64,000 nt of DNA from Desulfonatronum thiosulfatophilum (GTDB lineage Bacteria; Desulfobacterota; Desulfovibrionia; Desulfovibrionales; Desulfonatronaceae), in NCBI RefSeq assembly GCF_900104215.1, contig NZ_FMXO01000001.1, positions 248,001 through 312,000 of the forward strand, read 5' to 3'. This document shows positions 44,306 through 53,359 of this stretch, in pieces. Positions within the stretch are counted from its first letter, which is position 1, and every line of letters begins with the position of its first letter. The position numbers and the translations under genes were made by a program. The notes below the pieces were generated by a model. It was given only the letters and a program-made list of their open reading frames with translations. It did not search any database and had not been told where the DNA came from.

Positions 44306-44776
44306 ATGTCCACCCGCCTGCTCGACCGCACGGCCTCGATCATCGCCACCCTCGGCCCCTTCGGCCATCTGCCCAAGATTCCCGGCACCTGGGGCTCGCT
44401 GGCGGCAATTGCCGCCGCGCCCTGGCTGTTCATGCCCTTGTCCTTCTCCATGCGCGTGATGGTGCTGATGCTTATTCTCCTGGTCGGCACCTGGGCCGCG
44501 TCGCGTTCGGAGCGGATTTTTGGACGCAAGGACCCGGGCTGCGTCGTGGTGGACGAACTGCTGGGCCAGTGGCTGACCCTGCTGCCCTTTGCCGTGCTCT
44601 CACCGGTTCAACTGGCTGCCGGGTTTGTCTTTTTCCGCATTTTCGACATCCTCAAACCTTGGCCGATCCGCTATGTGGACCGCAATGTCCCCGGAGGCTT
44701 CGGCGTCATGGTGGACGACTGCATCGCCGCCATACCCGCGGCAGCAATGCTCTGGCTCATGATTCTTTTCCTTTGA
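44306..44776 (+). CDS. pgpA: Phosphatidylglycerophosphatase A
   Basis: Membrane phosphatase of 156 aa that makes phosphatidylglycerol from its phosphate. Family motifs are ATLGPFGHLPKIPGTWGSL (residues ~13-32), DPGCVVVDELLGQW (~76-90), and FRIFDILKPWPI (~112-123), then DDCIAA. The start at 44306 is used; a GTG/ATG at 44282 would add eight residues. It is a single gene followed by a MITE-like element. Confidence 0.95.
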   Translation: MSTRLLDRTASIIATLGPFGHLPKIPGTWGSLAAIAAAPWLFMPLSFSMRVMVLMLILLVGTWAASRSERIFGRKDPGCVVVDELLGQWLTLLPFAVLSPVQLAAGFVFFRIFDILKPWPIRYVDRNVPGGFGVMVDDCIAAIPAAAMLWLMILFL

Positions 44777-44792
44777 TCCCAGGAATGCAAAA

Positions 44793-44816
44793 GGGAGGGC
44801 CTTGCGACCCTCCCCA
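44793..44816 (-). terminator. Hairpin downstream of glgP
   Basis: GGGAGGG and CCCTCCC pair around an 8-nt loop; on the minus strand TTTTGC follows. A MITE-like element now lies between it and glgP. Confidence 0.55.
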
Positions 44817-44844
44817 GGTGAAAAGACATTTCAGAACTGAAAAC

Positions 44845-45018
44845 GTAACTACTCAGCTCATCCGAGTAAAAACGGACTGGATACCCGCCTTCGCGGGTAT
44901 GACTGACTCGAAGACGGGATTGGAAAAACAAGTCATTCCCGCGAAGGCGGGAATCCAGGTCATGCTTGCCACAAGTTTTTGAAAAGCCACCTTTTTCCCG
45001 CTCAAGCTGAGTAGTTAC
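44845..45018. mobile_element. MITE-like element, best copy (174 bp)
   Basis: The ends are perfect 14-bp inverted repeats (GTAACTACTCAGCT and AGCTGAGTAGTTAC). Inside are two REP palindromes, ACCCGCCTTCGCGGGT and TTCCCGCGAAGGCGGGAA. There is no coding capacity. No target duplication is evident. It lies between pgpA and glgP, 19 bp after the glgP stop. Confidence 0.9.
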
Positions 45019-45037
45019 CAGAGAACAACAAAAATCA

Positions 45038-47575
45038 TCAAATCGGACATGCCAGCGGCTCCACGCCCCAAATGTCCCGGGCATATTCGGCCACCGAGCG
45101 GTCGCTGGAGAACTTGCCCATCCGGGCCGTGTTCAGGATGGAGCGGCGAGTCCATTCTTCCTGGTCGCGGTAGACCAGGTCCACCTGTTCCTGGCAGTCC
45201 ACGTAGGCCCGGTAATCGGCCAGAACGCAGTAATAGTCCCCGTTGTGCAGCAGGGAATCCGTGATGGGCGCGAACAGGTCGGGATCGCGCGGTGAAAAGA
45301 CGTTCCGGGAAATCATGGACAGCACTTTTTTCAGTTCCGGATCGCGTTCGCAATAGTGCCAAGGGTTGTAGCCTGAACGCCGCAAATCCCGGATTTCGTC
45401 GGCGGTGCGGCCGAAGATGAACATGTTCTCCGCGCCGATTTCCTCGAGCATTTCCACATTCGCCCCGTCCAGGGTGCCGATGGTCAGTGCGCCGTTGAGC
45501 GCAAACTTCATATTGCCCGTGCCCGATGCCTCGTATCCCGCCGTGGAGATTTGCTCCGAAAGTTCGGTTGCCGGTATGATCCGTTCGGCCTGGGAAACGC
45601 AGTAGTTGGGCAGGAAGATCACCTGCAGCCGTCCTGCCATGTCGGCATCGTTGTTCACCACGTCCGCCACGGCGTTGATCAAGCGAATGATCAGCTTGGC
45701 CATGAAGTAGGACGGAGCCGCCTTGCCGCCGAAGAAGACGGCCCGGGGAGTGAACTCGCCGCCGGGATTGGCCTTGATGCGATTGTAGAGGGTGATCACG
45801 TGCAGCACGTTGAGCAGCTGGCGCTTGTATTCATGGATGCGCTTGACCTGCACGTCGAACATGGCGTCCAGGTTGCACTCGATGCCGATCTTGCGCCGGA
45901 CGTAGTTCGCCAGGAGTTCCTTGTTGGCGCGTTTGACCTTCCGCCAGCGAACCCGGAATTCCGGATCATCGGCATGGGGCGAAAGCTGCTCCAGCTTGTC
46001 CAGATAGCAAAGCCAGTTTCCGGGTATCTTCTCCGAGATCAGCTCGGTCAATCCCGGGTTGGCCTGGTTCAGCCAGCGCCGGGGCGTGACCCCGTTGGTG
46101 ATGTTCCGGAAGCGGCCCGGAAACACCTCGTGAAACTCCGGAAACACCACGCTCTTGATGATCTCGGTGTGCATCGCGGCCACGCCGTTGACCGAAAAGC
46201 TGCCCACAATGGCCAGATTGGCCATGCGCACGGACTTCTCGGGATGCTCCTGGATGATGGACAGGCGGGATTTGCGGCTGTCCGGATCCGGATGACCGTC
46301 CGCCAGCGTATCCAGCCACTGCATGAAGCGGTGGTTGATCTCGTAGATGATCTCCATGTGCCGGGGCAGAACGCGCTGGATCAAGGAACAGGGCCAGGTC
46401 TCCAGGGCCTCGGGCAGGATGGTGTGGTTGGTGTAGGCAAAGACCCTGGTGCAGATGTCCCAGGCAGTATCCCAGTCCAGAAGTTCCTCGTCCACGAGGA
46501 TGCGCATCAACTCGGGAATGGCAATGGTCGGATGGGTGTCGTTGAGTTGAATGACCACCATTTCCGGAAACATGTCAAAGGTGTCGTGCTTCTTTTTGTA
46601 GCGGCGCAGGATGTCTTCCAGGGACGCGGCGACAAAAAAGTACTGCTGCGACAGCCTGAGCACCTTGCCCGTCAATTTCTGGTCGCTGGGATAGAGTACC
46701 TTGGAGATGGTTTCGTCCCGGATCTTCGCTTCCAGGGCGCCGATATAGTTGCCGGTGTTGAAGTATTCCAGGTTGAAATCCATGGTGGACTTGGCTGCCC
46801 AGAGCCGCATGTTGATGGTCTGGCCGTTGCGGAATCCGGGCACGAGCAGATCGCAGGCCATGGCCAGCACCTTTTGCGTATCCACCCAGCTATGCCGCAA
46901 CCGCCCCTGATCATCCACCCAGGTCTGCACATGCCCGAAAAAATTGACCGGCTTCATGTACCGGGCCCGGTCGAATTCCCAGGGATTGCCCCGCTTGGTC
47001 CAGTTGTCCGGGCTCTCCACCTGAGCGCCGTTTTCAATCATCTGGTGAAACATGCCGTAGTCGTAGCGGATGCCGTACCCGTAACCCGAAATGCACTGGG
47101 TGGCCATGGAATCCAGATAACAGGACGCCAGACGGCCCAGGCCGCCGTTACCCAGCCCGGCATCCCATTCCACCTCGGCCACGTCCTCCAGGTCCAGCCC
47201 GAAATCTTTCAGGGCCTGCTGGGCCGTTTCCGTCAGACCCAGGCAGTGCAGGCTGTTCATCAGCGATTTGCCGGGAAGGTACTCCATGGACAGATAGTAG
47301 ACCCGCTTGGCTTTATCCTTGTAGTAGGAGCGCTGCGTCTTGATCCACTGGATGATCATCCTATCCCGCACGGCCAGGGCCAGACCGTGATAATAGTTGT
47401 AGTCGCTGGGCCGGGCGTAATCATTGCCCTGGGTGGAAACCACATGCCGGATGATGTCCCGTTTCAACCCCTCCACGGTATTGTCTTCCCGCAGTCCGAT
47501 GTCCGCGTCGAACGTTTTGCAACTCAAATCAAATGAAGGGGCTGTCTGCTTTCCGCCCCCGGTCTTTCTGGTCAT
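45038..47575 (-). CDS. glgP: Glycogen/starch/alpha-glucan phosphorylase
   Basis: Enzyme of 845 aa that releases glucose-1-phosphate from glycogen with a PLP cofactor. The length is standard. The PLP lysine lies in EASGTGNMKFALNGALTIGT (residues ~665-684), and the conserved AGLGNGGLGRLA, QLNDTHPTIAIPE, and VKRIHEYKRQLLN motifs are intact. AAGGGAG precedes the start. MITE-like elements flank it on both sides: one 19 bp beyond its stop, one 25 bp before its start. Confidence 0.97.
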   Translation of the reverse strand: MTRKTGGGKQTAPSFDLSCKTFDADIGLREDNTVEGLKRDIIRHVVSTQGNDYARPSDYNYYHGLALAVRDRMIIQWIKTQRSYYKDKAKRVYYLSMEYLPGKSLMNSLHCLGLTETAQQALKDFGLDLEDVAEVEWDAGLGNGGLGRLASCYLDSMATQCISGYGYGIRYDYGMFHQMIENGAQVESPDNWTKRGNPWEFDRARYMKPVNFFGHVQTWVDDQGRLRHSWVDTQKVLAMACDLLVPGFRNGQTINMRLWAAKSTMDFNLEYFNTGNYIGALEAKIRDETISKVLYPSDQKLTGKVLRLSQQYFFVAASLEDILRRYKKKHDTFDMFPEMVVIQLNDTHPTIAIPELMRILVDEELLDWDTAWDICTRVFAYTNHTILPEALETWPCSLIQRVLPRHMEIIYEINHRFMQWLDTLADGHPDPDSRKSRLSIIQEHPEKSVRMANLAIVGSFSVNGVAAMHTEIIKSVVFPEFHEVFPGRFRNITNGVTPRRWLNQANPGLTELISEKIPGNWLCYLDKLEQLSPHADDPEFRVRWRKVKRANKELLANYVRRKIGIECNLDAMFDVQVKRIHEYKRQLLNVLHVITLYNRIKANPGGEFTPRAVFFGGKAAPSYFMAKLIIRLINAVADVVNNDADMAGRLQVIFLPNYCVSQAERIIPATELSEQISTAGYEASGTGNMKFALNGALTIGTLDGANVEMLEEIGAENMFIFGRTADEIRDLRRSGYNPWHYCERDPELKKVLSMISRNVFSPRDPDLFAPITDSLLHNGDYYCVLADYRAYVDCQEQVDLVYRDQEEWTRRSILNTARMGKFSSDRSVAEYARDIWGVEPLACPI

Positions 47576-47923
47576 ACAAACTCCCTTATGGTATTTTTTA
47601 GTAACTATTCAGCACATGCAGTGCGATCATTCACCAGCACTGAATTCCGCTTTCGCCGGATGACGTATCATAGCAAGCCTTATTCAATTCAGTCATACCG
47701 GCGAAGGCCGGTATCCAGGCCGAATATTCTCAAATGAGCTGTGTAGTTACTTTTTTTACAGCAAAGCATGATTCGCCCGGAACATGCTGCCCACTCTGAT
47801 CGACAACATTGGGTAAGATACAGAAGAACAGCACATGTTGCAAAGGTGCGCTCCCCACCTTTGTCTGGAAGCACCGTTGAACAACCGCGGCAACGTCTGG
47901 AGCGTTCTTGGAGGTCAATCCAT
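47576..47923. other. Divergent spacer between glgP and the DHH gene
   Basis: The element above fills 150 bp. The remaining part up to 47923 is open in the frame of the DHH gene but has no family-like residues and lies before a good ribosome site. Confidence 0.5.
47601..47750. mobile_element. MITE-like element, diverged copy (150 bp)
   Basis: Ends GTAACTATTCAGC and GCTGTGTAGTTAC are imperfect inverted repeats of the family, with a central palindrome ATACCGGCGAAGGCCGGTAT. It lies 25 bp upstream of the glgP start, in its likely promoter region. Confidence 0.75.
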
Positions 47924-49210
47924 ATGATCATCGTCACCACGCACACCAATACCGACTTTGACGGCTTGGCCTCCATGGTCGCCGCGTCCTATCTCTATCC
48001 GGAGGCGGTGCGCGTGGCCCCCGCCCATGTCCAGCCTTCGGTGCGCGATTTTTTGGCCGTTCATTGGGACATGCTCCAGCTCAGGTCACGAAACGCTCTG
48101 AACGTTTCCGAAGTTGAGCGGCTCATCGTCACGGACACCTCCAACTGGGAACGTCTGGACGCTCTGGATGAACTGGCCCGGCGGGACAACTTTCCGGCCA
48201 TTATCTGGGATCACCACATGACTCCTGGTAACATTGAGGCAGAGGAAGAACATCGGGAAGAGGTCGGGGCCACGGTGACCCTGCTCCTGGAGCGGATGAA
48301 AGCCCGGGACTGCGCATTTTCGCCGGTCCAGGCCACTCTCTTCCTGCTGGGCATCTACGACGATACCGGCTCCCTGTCCTTTCCGAACACCACGTCCAGA
48401 GACGCGGGGATGGCCGCTTTCCTGCTGGAAAACGGCGCCGACCTGAACGTGGTATCCGCTTATCTGGACAGCGCTCTTGACGCCCGGCACCTGGATATCT
48501 TCTCCCGCATGCTGTCCGAATCGGAAACGTTCGCCATTGGAAGCCTGCAACTTGGCGTCTGCGTCCAGGACACGCACAAGGGATTGAACATGCTGCCCAC
48601 GGTGGTCAGTAAGTTCAAGGAAATAAAGGGGCTTGACGTTGCCTTCGGCATATTTCCCATGAGCGCCCGGAAAACGGTGGTCATTGGTCGCGGCAATCCG
48701 AAAATGTTCGACGTGGGCACCCTGGCGCGCGTGCTGGGCGGCGGCGGGCATCCCGGGGCCGGTTCGGCCGTTGTCCACGCCCCCACTGATGCTGTCCGTG
48801 AGCGGGTCATCGAACTGATCCGCCAGGCGCCGGGCAGGGAAATACCTGTCCGCAATCTGATGACAAAGACCAGCGAATGCATCCCGGCCGGGGTCACGAT
48901 CCGGGAGGCAGCCGCCCGCCTCGCCCACGCCGGACGTCAGGCCATGCTCGTGGTGGAGGATAACCACAGACTTCTGGGATCATTCGCCAAGGAACAGACG
49001 GCTAAAATCAAGCAGGACCGGCAATGGGACAGGCCGGTCACATCCATGATCCGCCAAAATCTTCCCGTCATCCACCCGGACCAAAGCGTCCGGGAAGCTC
49101 TCCAGCTCATGGCGCATTCCGAGCTTGGCTTCCTGCCGGTCGTGGCAGACGGTCGTTTGATCGGAGAAATCACCAGGTCAGCTATCATCTTGAACATGTA
49201 TGATTTCTGA
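47924..49210 (+). CDS. DHH phosphoesterase with tandem CBS domains
   Basis: Protein of 428 aa. The DHH domain has VTTHTNTDFDGLAS at the start, IIWDHHMTP (~residue 82) and the DHHA1 glycine-rich GGGGHPGAGSAVVH (~265-278). Two CBS domains follow (~305-428). In relatives this module is fused to a CCA/poly(A) nucleotidyltransferase half; here it ends after the CBS pair. A nanoRNase- or pyrophosphatase-like activity controlled by adenylates is possible. GGAGG stands 9 bases before the ATG. Confidence 0.88.
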   Translation: MIIVTTHTNTDFDGLASMVAASYLYPEAVRVAPAHVQPSVRDFLAVHWDMLQLRSRNALNVSEVERLIVTDTSNWERLDALDELARRDNFPAIIWDHHMTPGNIEAEEEHREEVGATVTLLLERMKARDCAFSPVQATLFLLGIYDDTGSLSFPNTTSRDAGMAAFLLENGADLNVVSAYLDSALDARHLDIFSRMLSESETFAIGSLQLGVCVQDTHKGLNMLPTVVSKFKEIKGLDVAFGIFPMSARKTVVIGRGNPKMFDVGTLARVLGGGGHPGAGSAVVHAPTDAVRERVIELIRQAPGREIPVRNLMTKTSECIPAGVTIREAAARLAHAGRQAMLVVEDNHRLLGSFAKEQTAKIKQDRQWDRPVTSMIRQNLPVIHPDQSVREALQLMAHSELGFLPVVADGRLIGEITRSAIILNMYDF

Positions 49211-49252
49211 GGGTTCTCAGGCAAGCCGGCTCTAGCTGACTTGTTGAAAATT

Positions 49253-50227
49253 CTACTGCTTGCGGTGCCAGTCCCACGCAGTTCGGATGATGCCTTGCAA
49301 GTCGGGGATTTTAGGCTCCCAGCCGAGAATTCTTCGGGCCTTGTCCGCCACGGCCACCAGGGCCGGCGGATCTCCGGCCCGGCGGGGCGCGTCCGCCACC
49401 GGCACCTCCCGGCCTCCGACTTCCTGAACCGTCTCGATGACCTGCTGCACCGTATGGCCCGTGCCCGTACCCAGATTGAAGGCCTCGCTGCGGTCTTCGG
49501 CGAGAAGAAACTTCAGCGCGGCCACATGGGCTTCGGCCAGATCGGCCACATGAATGTAGTCCCGGATCGCCGTGCCGTCCGGTGTGGGGTAATCGCGGCC
49601 GAACACGGACAATGCCCTGCGTCTGCCCAGGGCGGCCAGAATAGCCAGCGGAATGAGATGGGTTTCGGGATCGTGCTCCTCGCCCACGATCCCGTCAGGA
49701 TCCGCTCCGGCGGCATTGAAATAGCGCAACGCCACATGACGTAGGCCGTACGCCGTATCGAAATCCTTGAGCATCTGCTCGATCATCAGCTTGCTCCAGC
49801 CATAGGGATTGACCGGATGCTGGGGATGGTTCTCGGGAATGGGGATCTCCTTCGGCTCTCCATACGTGGCGCAGGTGCTGGAAAAAACCATGTACCGGCA
49901 GTCGTGGCGGCGCATGGCTTCCAGCAGACTCAACGACCCGCCCACGTTGTTCCGGTAATACTTCTGGGGATCGGTCACGGATTCGCCCACGTAGGCATAG
50001 GCCGCGAAATGGATCACCGCCGCCGGAGCATGGCGGGAGAACACCGCATCCAGGGTCTGGGCGTCCAGGATGTCGCCGCGGACCAACTCGCCCCATTTGA
50101 CGGCCCATTCGTGGCCGTAGACCATATTGTCCAGCGTCACTGGCCGATATCCCGCCGCAGCCAGGGCCTTGCACGTCTGGCTGCCGATATACCCGGCGCC
50201 GCCCGTTACCAAAATGCAGTCGCTCAT
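49253..50227 (-). CDS. galE: UDP-glucose 4-epimerase
   Basis: Short-chain dehydrogenase-type epimerase of 324 aa that interconverts UDP-glucose and UDP-galactose. The NAD loop is VTGGAGYIGS (residues ~6-15), the catalytic Ser-Tyr-Lys set is in SSTCATYG and YGWSK, and RYFNAAGADPDG matches GalE closely. GAGAGG directly precedes the start at 50227. It supplies activated sugars for surface polysaccharide; a glycosyltransferase gene is nearby at 52451. Confidence 0.95.
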   Translation of the reverse strand: MSDCILVTGGAGYIGSQTCKALAAAGYRPVTLDNMVYGHEWAVKWGELVRGDILDAQTLDAVFSRHAPAAVIHFAAYAYVGESVTDPQKYYRNNVGGSLSLLEAMRRHDCRYMVFSSTCATYGEPKEIPIPENHPQHPVNPYGWSKLMIEQMLKDFDTAYGLRHVALRYFNAAGADPDGIVGEEHDPETHLIPLAILAALGRRRALSVFGRDYPTPDGTAIRDYIHVADLAEAHVAALKFLLAEDRSEAFNLGTGTGHTVQQVIETVQEVGGREVPVADAPRRAGDPPALVAVADKARRILGWEPKIPDLQGIIRTAWDWHRKQ

Positions 50228-50414
50228 CCTCTCTCCTCGCTTGGCCATGGACTCGCGGTTCATGGCTGATTTGCCTTGTCCTTCCTGCCTCGGTTCCATA
50301 ACCGTATTGTATTGGAACTGTTCATCTGTCGGCTTGCATCCTCAGACAATGGCAGTTAATAGACTGCTTCCAGAGCGGTCAACCATCATTTTAACATTCC
50401 GGAATAACTAGACA

Positions 50415-51167
50415 ATGAGTTCGCCACCCCTCCCGTCGCCCTCCAACGCCATCAAGGGAGTATTCTCCACGAAATGCCTTATTCCCGTGGGGTTTGGCCA
50501 CACCAAAAAAAACACCGTCCAGAATCTTCTGGTATATGCCGTGGAGCAGGAGAACGACCAGATCTCCGTCCAGTCCCTGAACGATCGTTTCATGCCCACC
50601 GGCGCCTCCAGGCTAATCACCAAGGAAGAGCTTTTGAAAAACTACCTTCCGGAGCCGGATGTCTACTTTTCCAAAGTGATTCCGGTCATGCGCGAGGTGG
50701 AAAAGGGCGTGGCCCGTGGCGAACGGCACCTGCAACACAAGGAGGCCTTCAGCGCGGAGATGGAGTTCAAAAACGTTTTGCGCATCGACGAGGAGAACAT
50801 CCGGGCCACCTTCGGCCTGGGACAATGCTATTTGTCCCGGGGCGACCGGGAACGCGGGGACATTGTCTTTCGCCGCCTGGTCCGTCTCAAGGGCGCCTTC
50901 CAGCCATGCCACAAGCACATGTTCAATGAATTCGGGATAGCGTTACGCAAGAACAAGATGTTCGCCCAGGCGTTGAAATACTATGCCCGAGCCATGCCCT
51001 TGTGCAAGAGTGATGAAAACCTGATGTTCAACATGTCCCGCATCTTCCATGAAAAGGGCCGCGACACTCTGGCGCTCAAATTCGTGATCAAGTCCCTGGA
51101 ATTGAATCCGGCCATGCCGGAAGCCAATCAGTTCAAACTTTATCTGGAACAAAAGCTCCGGCGCTGA
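50415..51167 (+). CDS. TPR protein, paralogue of the one at 35002
   Basis: Protein of 250 aa with the same two-part layout as 35002-35718: an N-terminal domain (GVFSTK, YAVEQENDQISVQSLNDRFMPTG) and TPR-type repeats from ~95 (KHMFNEFGIALRKNKMFAQALKYYARA is shared in pattern). The function is unknown. It is first in a run with the DUF401 transporter (6 bp gap) and the glycosyltransferase, so it may help that set assemble. Confidence 0.85.
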   Translation: MSSPPLPSPSNAIKGVFSTKCLIPVGFGHTKKNTVQNLLVYAVEQENDQISVQSLNDRFMPTGASRLITKEELLKNYLPEPDVYFSKVIPVMREVEKGVARGERHLQHKEAFSAEMEFKNVLRIDEENIRATFGLGQCYLSRGDRERGDIVFRRLVRLKGAFQPCHKHMFNEFGIALRKNKMFAQALKYYARAMPLCKSDENLMFNMSRIFHEKGRDTLALKFVIKSLELNPAMPEANQFKLYLEQKLRR

Positions 51168-51173
51168 TTCTTC

Positions 51174-52454
51174 ATGACCACCATCTGGCCGTTGCTGAAG
51201 ATCGCCCTGGCCTTCATCGCCATTCTCACGGGAATCCGTTTCAAGCTGGGCATCGGAACATCAATTCTGCTGGGCAGTCTGCTCTTGGCCCTGTTGTTCG
51301 GCGTCCAGCCTCTGGAATGGGCAACCATCGCCGCCATCGGCATCTATCACGAAAAGGTTCTCCTGCTGGGAGGGATCGTCCTGCTGATCCTGTACTTCAG
51401 CGACATCCTGGAACGATCCGGCCAAGGCCGCCGGATGATGAACCACATCTCCGGATTGCTGCACTGGCCACGGCCCAGGCTGGTTTTTTTTCCGGCCCTG
51501 ATCGGCTTGCTGCCCATGCCCGGGGGTGCGATTTTCTCCGCGCCCATGCTCAAGGAGATCGCCGCCCCCTTCTCCATTTCCCCCCAGCGGTTCGTCCAGC
51601 TCAACTACTGGTTCCGCCATGTCTGGGAACTCTGCTGGCCGCTGTATCCGGGGATCATTCTGGCAGCCTTCATCGCGGATATTGCATTGTTTCGCCTGCT
51701 GATGTTCACTTGGCCCAGCCTGGTGCTGACCATCCTCCTGGGCTGGCTGTTCTTCCTTCGCCCCGGCGTTCTGCCGTTGACGGACCACGCGCCTGTCGCC
51801 GAGGTCAGTGAAAAAAGAAGTCTCGCCCCGTTGCTCCGGGAATCCCTGCCCCTGCTGATCGCCGTCTTCGGTTCCCTGGGGCTGGAAGGGCTGATCGCCC
51901 TCTTGAGTCCGGAGATACCCATGGAATGGGGCTTCATCATCGCTTTGTCCGCGGCCGTGACCTGTCTTGTCCTGCAGAACAGGCTGCCCGGAAGGATGCT
52001 CGTCACGGTGATCAAAAGTCCCCATGCCCTGCGGATGCTCTTTTTGGTGGCGGCCATTTTTGCCTTCAAGGCCGTATTGGAACAGGGAGGGATTGTCGAC
52101 GCCCTTGCCGGATCAGTGTCCACACCCACGGCCCTGTTCTGGATCAGTGTTTTTTTGCCCTTCATCGTCGGCATGATTTCCGGTCTGACCGTGGCTTTTG
52201 TCGGCGGGGTCCTGCCCTTGATCATGGGCCTGGCCGCCAATCTGCACATCGAACAGACCACCGGTTACGTGGTCCTTGTCCTTTTCTCCGGTTTCATCGG
52301 TGTCTTGGCCTCGCCCTTGCATATCTGCCTGATATTGACCTGCGAATACTTTCACGCCCGCCTGGATGAAGTGCTGAAAAGCCTGGCCCTGCCCTGCGGA
52401 ATCATGCTTCTGTTCGCGGTGGCTTACGCCAGGTTGATTATGGAATTTTGGTGA
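51174..52454 (+). CDS. DUF401 family integral membrane protein
   Basis: Polytopic protein of 426 aa with about ten to twelve hydrophobic segments, resembling the DUF401 family of presumed permeases. The GLLPMPGGAIFSAPMLKEIA segment (~residues 105-124) and the later FIVGMISGLTVAFVGGVLPLI segment are arranged like inverted repeats of ion transporters. Substrate unknown. It sits between a TPR gene and an overlapping glycosyltransferase gene. Confidence 0.88.
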   Translation: MTTIWPLLKIALAFIAILTGIRFKLGIGTSILLGSLLLALLFGVQPLEWATIAAIGIYHEKVLLLGGIVLLILYFSDILERSGQGRRMMNHISGLLHWPRPRLVFFPALIGLLPMPGGAIFSAPMLKEIAAPFSISPQRFVQLNYWFRHVWELCWPLYPGIILAAFIADIALFRLLMFTWPSLVLTILLGWLFFLRPGVLPLTDHAPVAEVSEKRSLAPLLRESLPLLIAVFGSLGLEGLIALLSPEIPMEWGFIIALSAAVTCLVLQNRLPGRMLVTVIKSPHALRMLFLVAAIFAFKAVLEQGGIVDALAGSVSTPTALFWISVFLPFIVGMISGLTVAFVGGVLPLIMGLAANLHIEQTTGYVVLVLFSGFIGVLASPLHICLILTCEYFHARLDEVLKSLALPCGIMLLFAVAYARLIMEFW

Positions 52455-53350
52455 GGCAGCCGGTGCTTGTTTCCGTAGTCATCCCGGTCCACAACCGCCC
52501 GGCTGAGGTTCTCCGGGCGGTACGTTCGGTCCTGGGACAGAAAAACTTGCCGACCGGCCATTGCCTGGAAATCATCGTGGTGGACGACGGCAGCACGGAT
52601 GCCACGCCCGAGGCCCTGCGGACCGTCAGGAATCCGCGTGTCCAGCTCATCCGGCACGAGACCAACCTGGGAGTTTCCGCGGCCCGAAATCGCGGTTTGG
52701 CGGCAGCCCAAGGGGAAATGCTGGCCTTGCTGGATTCGGATGACTGGTGGTTGCCGGAAAAAACGGCCGTCCACCTGCGCTGCCATCAGGCCGGCGGATG
52801 GCGGATCTCGCAGACCGACGAAATCTGGATCCGGCATGGGCGTCGCGTCAATCCGAAGGACAAACACGGCAAACCTGAAGGCTGGTTCCTGGAGCAGGCC
52901 CTGAAACTCTGTCTGATCAGCCCTTCCTGCGTACTCTTTGATCGCGAATTCTGGGACGAAATCGGCCCCTTCGACCCGCTTCTTCCGGCATGCGAGGACT
53001 ACGACCTCTGGCTGCGCACGCTGGTGCGGCATCCTGTGGGACTATGCCCGCAAAAACTGGTCTGCAAGACCGGAGGGCACCCGGACCAGTTGTCCCGCAA
53101 AATCATCGGCCTGGACCTTTACCGCCTCCAGGCCATGGACAAACTGCTCCGGAACGCAAAAATGACGCCGCGGCAACGGGAAATGACACTCCGGGAACTT
53201 CGTGCCAAGGCGGCAATATATATCCAGGGCAGCCTCAAGCACGACAGGTCCGATGAAGCGCAGCGGGTCAAGGAGTGGCTGCGGCCGTGGCTGACGGAAA
53301 TGAATGCCGAAACCCCTCGCCCGGACGTCGAAGGCATTACACGGACATGA
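52451..53350 (+). CDS. Family 2 glycosyltransferase
   Basis: GT-A fold transferase of 299 aa. It begins with VSVVIPVHNRPAEVLRAVRS, has the VDDGST nucleotide-sugar motif (~residues 46-51), the DxD-like DSDDWW (~97-102), and an ACEDYDLWLR acceptor motif. The donor and acceptor are unknown. The GTG start overlaps the previous stop (GTGA), which implies coupling to the DUF401 gene. No membrane helix is seen. Confidence 0.92.
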   Translation: MRQPVLVSVVIPVHNRPAEVLRAVRSVLGQKNLPTGHCLEIIVVDDGSTDATPEALRTVRNPRVQLIRHETNLGVSAARNRGLAAAQGEMLALLDSDDWWLPEKTAVHLRCHQAGGWRISQTDEIWIRHGRRVNPKDKHGKPEGWFLEQALKLCLISPSCVLFDREFWDEIGPFDPLLPACEDYDLWLRTLVRHPVGLCPQKLVCKTGGHPDQLSRKIIGLDLYRLQAMDKLLRNAKMTPRQREMTLRELRAKAAIYIQGSLKHDRSDEAQRVKEWLRPWLTEMNAETPRPDVEGITRT

Positions 53351-53359
53351 TCGAAACGA

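Noticed and set aside
45551-47536. 661-codon open frame on the plus strand
   Set aside because: It is antisense to glgP, a secure gene, and shows the Gly/His/Val-rich composition of a shadow frame.
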